NCBI RefSeq assembly: GCF_003046175.1
Contig: NZ_PZZM01000001.1
Coordinates: forward strand, 1,559,001-1,623,000
DNA: 64,000 nucleotides
Source of the DNA: Bosea sp. 124
GTDB taxonomy: Bacteria; Pseudomonadota; Alphaproteobacteria; Rhizobiales; Beijerinckiaceae
Direction of reading: 5' to 3'
The position numbers were made by a program, and so were the translations under genes. The notes beneath the pieces are model-generated. The model saw nothing but the letters and a program-made list of their open reading frames with translations, ran no database searches and had not been told where the DNA came from. Below are positions 27,442 through 34,491 of this stretch, in pieces (within the stretch, counting starts at the first letter, position 1; every line of letters begins with the position of its first letter).

Positions 27442-28764
27442 ATGACGATATGCAGGCTCGCTCTGGCGTTGGGCTTTGCCCTGACGACATCGATGGTTCA
27501 GGCGCAGGCGCCCACGGGCAAGGTCACGGTGGTGACCTCGTTCTCGAAGGATGTGACGGATCCGATCAAGAAGGCTTTCGAAAAGGCCACGCCGGGTGTC
27601 ACCCTCGAAGTCCAGAACCGCAACACCAATGCCGGCGTGAAGTATCTCGACGAGACCCGGGCGAATAACCAGGTCGACCTGTTCTGGGCGTCCGCGCCAG
27701 ACGCCTTCGAGGTACTGAAGGGCAAGACGCTACTCAGCGCCTACAAGCCCAAAGCCACAGGTATCCCCGACAAGATCGGCTCCTATCCGATCAACGATCC
27801 GCAGGGTTTCTATACAGGCTTCGCCGCCTCGGGCTACGGCATCATGTGGAATGAGCGCTATGCCAAGGCGAAGAAGCTGCCCGAGCCCAAGGACTGGCAG
27901 GACCTCGCCGGCCCGGCCTTTTACGACCATGTCTCGATCGCGTCGCCGGCCCGCTCCGGCACGACGCATCTGACGGTCGAAACCATCCTCCAGGGCGAGG
28001 GCTGGGAGAAGGGCTGGGCCACCATCAAGGCGATGGCGGGCAACTTCAACGCGATCACGGACCGCTCCTTCGGCGTTCCAGAGGCGGTCAATTCCGGCCA
28101 GGTCGGCGTCGGCATCGTGATCGATTTCTTCGCCTTCTCGGCGCAGGCCTCCGGCTTCCCGGTGAAGTTCGTCTATCCGACGGTGACAACGGTCGTGCCG
28201 GCCAATGTCGGCATCGTCTCCAACCCGCCCAACAAGGCCGCCGCCGAAGCCTTCGTCGAATTCCTGCTTTCGCCCGCCGGTCAGGAGGTGCTCCTGGAGC
28301 CCGGCATCCGCCGCCTGCCCGTCAACCCGGCTGTCTATGCCAAGGCCGGGCCTGACTATCCGAACCCCTTCACCGATCCGCGCTTCCAGAAGATGATCGG
28401 CTTCGATGTCGACAAGTCGGAGGCCCGCACAGCCGTCGTCGATACGCTGTTCGACCAGTTGATCTCCTTCCAGCTCGATGCGCTGAAGGGCGTGACCAAG
28501 ACGCTGCACGAGGTCGATGCGGCGCTGGCGAAGAAGCCCAACCCACAGGCCAAGGCGCTGGCTGACGAGGCGCGCGGCCTGATTGCCGCCATGCCCGTGA
28601 CGGAGGCGCAAGCCGCGAGCCCCGAACTGCGCGCCGCCTTCACCGGCGGCAAGGAGAAGGGCGCGCGGCAGGCGGAGGTCGAGGCGCAATGGGCGAGCCT
28701 CGCCCGCGACAACTACGGCAAGGCGAAGGCCAAGGCGGAAGAGGCGCTGAAGGCGGCCAAGTAG
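27442..28764 (+). CDS. ABC transporter substrate-binding protein (PgtC/Fbp-like) with long C-terminal extension
   Basis: 440 residues from the ATG at 27442, which has GGGAGA upstream. A signal peptide ends at SMVQAQA. The mature domain has the bacterial extracellular binding protein fold (VTVVTSFSKDVTDPIKKAFEK, then IASPARSGTTHLTVE). About 100 residues at the C terminus, rich in lysine and alanine, extend past the usual end of the domain (VDAALAKKPNPQAKALADEA onward). Relatives are often annotated as phosphoglycerate-related PgtC or iron-binding proteins. It heads an operon with a fused permease and an ATPase and lies behind a candidate Pho box, so a phosphorylated ligand is likely. Confidence 0.88.
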   Translation: MTICRLALALGFALTTSMVQAQAPTGKVTVVTSFSKDVTDPIKKAFEKATPGVTLEVQNRNTNAGVKYLDETRANNQVDLFWASAPDAFEVLKGKTLLSAYKPKATGIPDKIGSYPINDPQGFYTGFAASGYGIMWNERYAKAKKLPEPKDWQDLAGPAFYDHVSIASPARSGTTHLTVETILQGEGWEKGWATIKAMAGNFNAITDRSFGVPEAVNSGQVGVGIVIDFFAFSAQASGFPVKFVYPTVTTVVPANVGIVSNPPNKAAAEAFVEFLLSPAGQEVLLEPGIRRLPVNPAVYAKAGPDYPNPFTDPRFQKMIGFDVDKSEARTAVVDTLFDQLISFQLDALKGVTKTLHEVDAALAKKPNPQAKALADEARGLIAAMPVTEAQAASPELRAAFTGGKEKGARQAEVEAQWASLARDNYGKAKAKAEEALKAAK

Positions 28765-28781
28765 CGCCCTTCGACCGCCGT

Positions 28782-28891
28782 CGTCATTCTCGGGCGGCGC
28801 TCTGCGCCGACCCGGGAATCCCCTGCCGGAACAGACTCCGCACAGGAGCACGGATTGTCCGGAGATGCCCGGGTCGAGCCCGGGCATGACG
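28782..28891. repeat. Palindromic repeat unit inside the importer operon
   Basis: A repeat-rich spacer between the binding protein gene and the permease gene. It contains TCTCGGGCGGCGC / GCGCCGACCCGGGA arms and then the palindrome ATGCCCGGG-TCGAG-CCCGGGCAT at 28865-28887, a near copy of the one at 14368-14389. The position inside an operon, after the highly expressed first gene, is typical for palindromes that stabilise or attenuate transcripts. Confidence 0.7.
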
Positions 28892-28910
28892 CGCTTTGCA
28901 AAGGCCATTG

Positions 28911-30629
28911 ATGACCGCTATTCCCGCTGCCACCCTGCCACGCGCCCGCCGCCTCTCCGCCACGCCCGGCCAGATCGCGCTGGCGTTGGCGATTGCGGCC
29001 TTCCTGCTGCTGTTCCTGGGGTTGCCCGTGGCGACGGTGCTCTATGTCGCCTTCACCGAAAAGGGCACCGGCAGCTTCACACTCGTGAATTTCTATGATT
29101 TCGTCCGCACCGAGCTGTTCATGCGCTCCCTGTGGAACTCGTTCTACGTTTCGGCGATGTCGGTGGTCTGGGCCTCGGTCTTCGCGCTGCCCTTGGCCTA
29201 TCTTACCACCCGCTTCGTCTTTCGGGGCGCAGCCCTGGTCCAGACGCTCGGCTTCCTGCCGCTGATCATGCCGCCTTTCGTCGGCGCCGTGGCGATGCAG
29301 CTCTTCTTTGGCCGCAATGGCTCGATCAACCTGCTTCTCGATGACTGGTTCGGCTTCAAGATCGGCTTCATGGAGGGTTTGAACGGCGTCATCTTCGTCC
29401 AGTCCGTCCACTATTTCCCCTTCATCCTGATCAATCTCTCGGCGGCGCTGCGCAACATCGACCGGGCGATGGAGGAGGCCGCGCAGAACCTCGGCTCCTC
29501 GGGCTTCCGCCTGTTCCGGCGCATCGTCTTTCCGCTCGCCTTGCCAGGCTACCTCGCCGGCGCCTCGCTCGTCTTCGTCAAGGTCTTCGATGATCTGGCG
29601 ACGCCACTCCTGCTCAACGTCAAGGACATGCTGGCGCCGCAGGCCTATCTGCGCATCACCTCGATCGGCATTGCCGACCCGATGGGCTACGTCATCTCCG
29701 TCGTGCTGATCGCCGCCTCGGTCGCCGCCATGTGGCTCTCGGCGCTGGCGCTGAAGGGCCGTGACTACGCCACGACGCAGCGCGGCGGAGGCGGCCTCGC
29801 CCGGCGGAAGATGACGCGCTGGGAGGCCGTGTTCGGCTATGGCGTCGTCATCCTGATCCTGGCGCTCGTGCTGGCGCCGCATCTGGGCCTGCTGCTGCTC
29901 TCCTTCGCCACGATCTGGTCGTTCTCGCCCCTCCCCGACGGTTTCACTACGGCGCATTATGCCCGCGTCTTCGGCGAGAGCTCGCTCTACATCAAGAACA
30001 CGCTGATCTACGCCACGCTGGCCGGCGGCATCGACATCGTACTCGGCGTCGCCATCGCCTATCTCGTGCTACGCACCAAACTGATCGGCCGCGAATGGCT
30101 CGATTGGGCGGCCTCCGCCGCGCTCGCCATTCCCGGCGTCGTGCTCGGCATTGGCTATCTCAGGACGTTCTACGGCGTCACGCTGCCCGACGGCACACCG
30201 CTCGCCTCGCTTTGGCTCACCATCGTACTGGCTCTCGCCATACGCCGTCTGCCCTATGCATTGCGCGCCTGCTACGCCGCGCTCCAGCAGATCTCGGTTT
30301 CGCTGGAGGAGGCTGCCGAAAACCTCGGCGCCACCAAGAGCCGGACCGTCCGGCGCGTCGTCGTGCCGCTGATGGCGGGCGGCATTCTCGCCGGCTTCGT
30401 CACGAGCTTCTCGACTGCCGCGGTCGAACTCTCCGCGACGCTGATGCTGGTCCAGTCGAACTCCGACGCCCCGCTCGCCTATGGGCTCTACGTCTTCATG
30501 CAGTCGGCTGCGGGACGCGGGCCAGGCGCGGCGCTCGGCGTCGTCGCCGTCCTGCTGGTCGCGCTCTGCACCTTCCTCTCGCATGTCATCGTCGAACGCA
30601 GCCAGAAGGCCAAGGGCATGGGGCACTGA
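28911..30629 (+). CDS. ABC transporter permease with two fused domains (Fbp/Afu type)
   Basis: 572 residues from the ATG at 28911. About twelve membrane helices form two halves, each with an EAA loop: MEEAAQNLGSSGFRLFRR near residue 185 and LEEAAENLGATKSRTVRR near residue 465. It works with the binding protein before it and the ATPase after it. Near its end the sequence GGCATGGGGCACTGA is duplicated imperfectly (GGCATGGGACACTGA) just before the next gene. Confidence 0.92.
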   Translation: MTAIPAATLPRARRLSATPGQIALALAIAAFLLLFLGLPVATVLYVAFTEKGTGSFTLVNFYDFVRTELFMRSLWNSFYVSAMSVVWASVFALPLAYLTTRFVFRGAALVQTLGFLPLIMPPFVGAVAMQLFFGRNGSINLLLDDWFGFKIGFMEGLNGVIFVQSVHYFPFILINLSAALRNIDRAMEEAAQNLGSSGFRLFRRIVFPLALPGYLAGASLVFVKVFDDLATPLLLNVKDMLAPQAYLRITSIGIADPMGYVISVVLIAASVAAMWLSALALKGRDYATTQRGGGGLARRKMTRWEAVFGYGVVILILALVLAPHLGLLLLSFATIWSFSPLPDGFTTAHYARVFGESSLYIKNTLIYATLAGGIDIVLGVAIAYLVLRTKLIGREWLDWAASAALAIPGVVLGIGYLRTFYGVTLPDGTPLASLWLTIVLALAIRRLPYALRACYAALQQISVSLEEAAENLGATKSRTVRRVVVPLMAGGILAGFVTSFSTAAVELSATLMLVQSNSDAPLAYGLYVFMQSAAGRGPGAALGVVAVLLVALCTFLSHVIVERSQKAKGMGH

Positions 30630-30653
30630 ACCGGCATGGGACACTGACTGAAC

Positions 30654-31751
30654 ATGAACATGACCGCTTCCCTCGCGACGCCGGCCGTCTCCGTCGACAT
30701 CGAAGGCGTCAACCTGTCCTATGGCGACAACCACGTCCTCAAGACCGTCGATCTCGCGATCCGACCGGGCGAATTCTTCGCCTTCCTCGGCCCGTCGGGC
30801 TGCGGCAAGACCACGCTGCTGCGCCTGATCGCCGGCTTCAACCAGGCTGATAGCGGCCGGGTCCTGATCGGCGGCAAGGACATCTCGGCGCTGCCGCCCT
30901 GGAAGCGCGATGTCGGCATGGTCTTCCAATCCTATGCGCTCTGGCCGCACATGACCGTCGCGCGCAATGTCGCCTTCGGTCTCGAGGAGCGTGGTGTTGC
31001 GCGCGCCGAGGTCAACCGGCGGGTTGCGCTCGCGCTCGATCTCGTCGGCCTCGGCCATCTCGCCGAGCGGCGCCCGTCGCAACTCTCCGGCGGCCAGCAG
31101 CAGCGCGTCGCGGTTGCCCGCACCGTCGCAGTCGAACCCAAGGTGCTGCTGCTCGACGAGCCGCTGTCAAATCTCGATGCCAAGATGCGCGTGCAGGTCC
31201 GCCGCGAGCTGCGTGATCTGCAGCAGCGCCTCGGCCTGACCACGATCTTCGTGACGCACGACCAGGAGGAGGCCAACACGATCTGCGACCGTATCGCCGT
31301 GATGAACGACGGCGTCATTCAGCAGGTCGGCACGCCGATCGAGCTCTATGAGCGGCCGGCCAATCTGTTCGTCGCGAACTTTCTCGGCGCAGCCAACATC
31401 CTGAGCGGGCAGATCGGGGGCAGCGGTGGAGATCGCCATTTTGAGATCGACGGCGGGATGAAGATCCCCATCGCGGATACCGACACCATTCCGGAACGCG
31501 CCAAGCTGGTCTTCCGCCCGCAGCATGCCCGGCTATCTCCCGTCGGCGCGCCGGAGCAAGGCATGTTTGCACTGGCCTGCGACATCGTAGGCCGCGAATT
31601 TCTCGGTTCGAGCATTCGCTATTTCGCCAGGGTCGGCACAACCGAAGTGGCCGTGGACGTACCGTTCCACTCGAGCCGCGATCTTCTCGAGCCCGGCGCC
31701 GCCGCCATGTTGAACCTCGATGGCGGCTCCGTGCTCTGGCTGCCATATTAG
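30654..31751 (+). CDS. ABC transporter ATP-binding protein (PotA/FbpC type)
   Basis: 365 residues. Walker A GPSGCGKTT, Q loop MVFQSYALWPHM, signature LSGGQQQRVAVARTV, Walker B VLLLDEPLSNLDA, switch histidine FVTHDQEEA, then a TOBE domain (LVFRPQHARLSP). It is the motor for the fused permease encoded 24 bases upstream. The gene ends 35 bases before the left end of the IS element, so any further gene of this operon may have been lost. Confidence 0.92.
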   Translation: MNMTASLATPAVSVDIEGVNLSYGDNHVLKTVDLAIRPGEFFAFLGPSGCGKTTLLRLIAGFNQADSGRVLIGGKDISALPPWKRDVGMVFQSYALWPHMTVARNVAFGLEERGVARAEVNRRVALALDLVGLGHLAERRPSQLSGGQQQRVAVARTVAVEPKVLLLDEPLSNLDAKMRVQVRRELRDLQQRLGLTTIFVTHDQEEANTICDRIAVMNDGVIQQVGTPIELYERPANLFVANFLGAANILSGQIGGSGGDRHFEIDGGMKIPIADTDTIPERAKLVFRPQHARLSPVGAPEQGMFALACDIVGREFLGSSIRYFARVGTTEVAVDVPFHSSRDLLEPGAAAMLNLDGGSVLWLPY

Positions 31752-31845
31752 CGGGAAGGTTTTAGTGATACCGCGGAGCGGACGTTTGAATAGCCCCTAG
31801 CTTCGTGGACGCCTTCTTCCCTAATTTTGAGGCAAGGAGGCGACG

Positions 31846-32118
31846 ATGGCGACTGGCAGTTTCAGTGAGGATTTCAAGCGCGATGCGGTGGCGCAGATCA
31901 CCGAGCGGGGTTACCCGGTCGCGGAGGTTTCGCAGCGGCTTGGGGTGAGCCCTCACTCGCTTTATGCGTGGAAGAAGAAGTTCGCGAAGCCTGCGGGCTC
32001 GAGCGATGCGGATCAGGCTGGAGAGATCCGGCGGCTGAAGAAGGAGCTGGCGCGCGTCACCGAGGAGCGCGACATCCTAAAAAAAGCCACCGCGTATTTC
32101 GCCAGGGATGCAAAGTGA
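31846..32118 (+). CDS. IS3-family transposase OrfA
   Basis: 90 residues with a helix-turn-helix (PVAEVSQRLGVSPHSLYAWK) and a C-terminal leucine-zipper-like coiled coil (EIRRLKKELARVTEERDILK). It binds the element's ends and, by -1 frameshifting at the seven-A run at 32079-32085, is normally joined to OrfB to form the active OrfAB transposase. The ATG is preceded by AAGGAGG. Its stop overlaps a possible GTG start for OrfB as GTGA. Confidence 0.93.
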   Translation: MATGSFSEDFKRDAVAQITERGYPVAEVSQRLGVSPHSLYAWKKKFAKPAGSSDADQAGEIRRLKKELARVTEERDILKKATAYFARDAK

Positions 32119-32976
32119 GATACGCGTTCGTCGCCGAGCATCGTCCGTTGTTTTCGATCCGGGCGATGTGTCGCTGCCTGCGCATCCAAGCCAGCGGCTT
32201 CTATGCCTGGCTCAAGGCTCCGTTGAGCCCACGGGCGCGAGAGGATGCGCGTCAGACCGAACTCCTGCGGAAGGCGTGGACAGACAGCGGCAAGGTCTAC
32301 GGCTATCGCAAGCTGCATGATGATCTTCTGGATCAGGGCGAGACCAGTTGCCCGAACCGGATCGCTCGCCTTTCAAGGCTTTGCCGGCATCAAGGCCCAG
32401 ATCGGCTACAAGCGCCGGCCCGGCAGCTACAGCGGCAAACCGTCTGTCGTGGTCGATAATACGCTGGCCCGGCAGTTCGATGTCGCGGCGCAGGACAAGG
32501 CGTGGGTGACCGACATCACCTATATCCGGACCATGGAGGGCTTTGCCTATCTGGCCGTCGTGATCGACCTGTTTTCACGGCGCGTCATCGGCTGGTCGCT
32601 GCAGAGCCGCCAGACGACAGACGTCGTGCTGCAGGCGTTGCTCATGGCAGTTTGGCGACGGAAGCCACAGGCGAAGGTCTTGATTCATTCCGACCAGGGC
32701 TCGCAGTTCACCAGCATGGAGTGGGCCGCGTTCCTGCGGCACCACAATCTTGAGCACTCGATGAGCCGGCGTGGAAACTGCCGCGACAATGCGGTGGCAG
32801 AGAGCTTCTTCAATCTGCTCAAACGCGAGCGGATACGCCGAAGAACCTACAGAATCCGCGATGAAGCGCGCCAGGATGTGTTCGAATACATCGAGATGTT
32901 CTACAACTCAAAGCGCAAGCACGTCCGAAACGGGATGCTGTCGCCCGTCGAGTTCGAAAGGCAGCAGAAAAACTGA
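32085..32976 (+). pseudogene. IS3-family transposase OrfB, frameshifted
   Basis: The catalytic DDE part of the transposase, read in the -1 frame relative to OrfA. The first segment (YAFVAEHRPLFSIRAMCRC to RIARLSRL) is in one frame and the rest (GIKAQIGYKRRPGSYSGKP to the stop) in another. The shift is explained by one extra T in the run at 32380-32382: removing it restores SRLAGIKAQIG. The rve domain is otherwise complete, with aspartates in WVTDITYI and HSDQGSQF and glutamate in NAVAESFF. The protein is therefore broken unless the extra base is a sequencing error. Confidence 0.9.
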
Positions 32977-33002
32977 GCCGAGGGCGTCTACAAAACTCGG
33001 GG

Positions 33003-33209
33003 CTATTCATCGAGACCTGGATCAAGATCAACATGGCGCCACTCTATGGTTGGGGGCAGAAGGCGAGCGCCTGAGAGGCCTCGCGCCTCATGGCCACTGG
33101 CGCTCGGCCTGGAACCCCGTTCCAGCATGGTCCGACGCCAGGGCTCGTCCGCCAGCAGCATCTCGGCGATCGATCCAACACGATCGGAGATGGCGGAAGC
33201 CGAATCCAC
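33003..33209 (-). pseudogene. Reading frame cut off by the IS element
   Basis: A GTG-initiated frame starts 10 bases after the stop of the TIM-barrel/cupin gene on the same strand. It runs 68 codons (DSASAISDRVGSIAEMLLAD..., later LLPPTIEWRHVDLDPGLDE), ending at a stop codon provided by the IS right end. The codon choice and residue composition look like real coding sequence, so it may be the 5' remnant of a gene interrupted by the IS. I do not recognise the family. Confidence 0.35.
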
Positions 33210-33218
33210 GAGAAATCT

Positions 33219-34256
33219 TCACCGTCGTTGTCCATCTCCGATCTGGAGGCTGCCGCTAGTGGCGCCGATTTCCAGCAGGACGACCTCGCAGACCTGATCG
33301 AGCGCTGTCGGGCAACGCTCGACGCCATGCGGCACGACGATGAACTCCCCTTCGCCGATGACCTCGTCGCGGTCACGGAACTTCATCAGCAGCCGACCCT
33401 TGTGAACGAAGAAGACCTCGTCCTCGCCGAGGTTGAAATGCCAGCCGGCCTCGCCCTCGAATTTCGCGAGCTTGATCTGCAGATTGTTGACGGATGCGGC
33501 GAGCCGAGGCGGCCAGGTGTCGGAGAACCGCCCGAAGGCGCTCTCCAGGTTCTCCTTGCGGAACGGCGAGATGTGCCTGTTCAGCAGCGCGACGTCACGG
33601 ATGATCGTCTTGAGCTGGCTTGGCACATCCCTGCCATCGGCCGGATAATTTCCATCGAGCGCAGCCGTACCAATGGTGAAACCAGCCGCCCCCGCGTCCT
33701 TCAAGGCTGCGATGCGGCCCGGCGTGTCGATCGATCCGGCCACATAGACGGGCTTCGAGACAGCGGAGCAGACCGCCTCGATCAGCGCCGGGACGTTCTC
33801 GTGCGAGCGATAGGCCAGCAGGTCCAGGCCGTGCACGCCGTCGCGTGCGGCCAATGTCTCCGCGCTGGCGACGATCTCGTCGATGCTGCCCTCCAGAACG
33901 CTCGGATGACCGGAGATCGTGCCCGGGAAGGGGCAGTACTGGATCATCGTGCCGGCAATGATCGGCAGCACGTCATCGACCCTCGTCCCGCCGAGCAGAA
34001 TGTCGATGCCGATCTCGACCGCAGCTTTCGCAGATGCGATCTCGCTGTCGCGATCGAGAGAGACGACCTCCAGATAGGAGGTTGCACCGCCCGCCTTGAT
34101 CGCCGCGTCGAGCGCTTTCAGCTTGTCCAGCGGCAGGCCAATGTCCTTGAAGCCGATATGCCGAACTCCCAGAGCCAGAGCGGTCCGAAGTTGCTCCATC
34201 GCATCGCCGACCGTCCGGTCGTTGCGGGTGAGCATGAAGATGAAGCGAAGACCCAT
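33219..34256 (-). CDS. TIM-barrel (HisA/HisF-like) and cupin fusion protein
   Basis: 345 residues. Residues about 1-225 look like a small (beta/alpha)8 barrel. FIFMLTRNDRTVGDAMEQL and GVRHIGFKDIGLP start it, and phosphate-binding-type turns GIDILLGGTRVDD, KPVYVAGSIDTPGRIAALKD and AAGFTIGTAALDG follow. Residues about 240-330 form a cupin (AGWHFNLGEDEVFFVHKGRLLMKF, then FIVVPHGVERCP). The metal ligands of the cupin appear partly kept (H, E, H). The reaction is unknown; similarity to HisA/HisF is structural and does not mean histidine synthesis. It is divergent from the molybdenum hydroxylase subunit gene and has a small open frame upstream. Confidence 0.75.
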   Translation of the reverse strand: MGLRFIFMLTRNDRTVGDAMEQLRTALALGVRHIGFKDIGLPLDKLKALDAAIKAGGATSYLEVVSLDRDSEIASAKAAVEIGIDILLGGTRVDDVLPIIAGTMIQYCPFPGTISGHPSVLEGSIDEIVASAETLAARDGVHGLDLLAYRSHENVPALIEAVCSAVSKPVYVAGSIDTPGRIAALKDAGAAGFTIGTAALDGNYPADGRDVPSQLKTIIRDVALLNRHISPFRKENLESAFGRFSDTWPPRLAASVNNLQIKLAKFEGEAGWHFNLGEDEVFFVHKGRLLMKFRDRDEVIGEGEFIVVPHGVERCPTALDQVCEVVLLEIGATSGSLQIGDGQRR

Positions 34257-34332
34257 CAGGACACCTGTTCCATTCGTTCGACCGGTCTGCGCGGCGACGA
34301 ACCGCCATGCGCAGGCCGCTATGCTGGCTCCG

Positions 34333-34422
34333 TCAGCGGGTTTCGCAACCGCTGGGCGCTGGGCGGGCCTGCAGTCGGCGCTCTTTCAGCGGATCGATCA
34401 GCCGCCCTATCAAGGAGATCAT
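34333..34422 (-). CDS. Possible 29-residue small open frame upstream of the TIM-barrel/cupin gene
   Basis: The frame MISLIGRLIDPLKERR... starts nine bases after a strong AGGAGAGGG site and ends 77 bases before the next gene on the same strand. It could be a leader peptide, a small protein or the remnant of a lost gene. It has no recognisable domain. The strong ribosome binding site is the only evidence. Confidence 0.3.
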   Translation of the reverse strand: MISLIGRLIDPLKERRLQARPAPSGCETR

Positions 34423-34491
34423 GATTTCCCTCTCCTGTTTCGCGGCGGCCGGTGCTCGATGAACTCTCGCGTTTCCCGTGACAGCGATACC

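Larger units (their letters stand above)
31787..33009 (+). mobile_element. IS3-family insertion sequence, degraded copy
   Basis: A 1,223-base element bounded by imperfect terminal inverted repeats. The left end begins TGAATAGCCCCTAGCTTCGT, and the right end read inward begins TGAATAGCCCCGAGTTTTGT; similarity continues with GGACGCC against AGACGCC. It holds orfA and orfB in the arrangement of the IS3 family with a run of seven A residues for -1 frameshifting. The expected 3-4 base target duplication is absent (CGTT on the left, TCGA on the right), which suggests a later rearrangement. orfB carries a one-base insertion, so this copy cannot move by itself. Confidence 0.92.
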
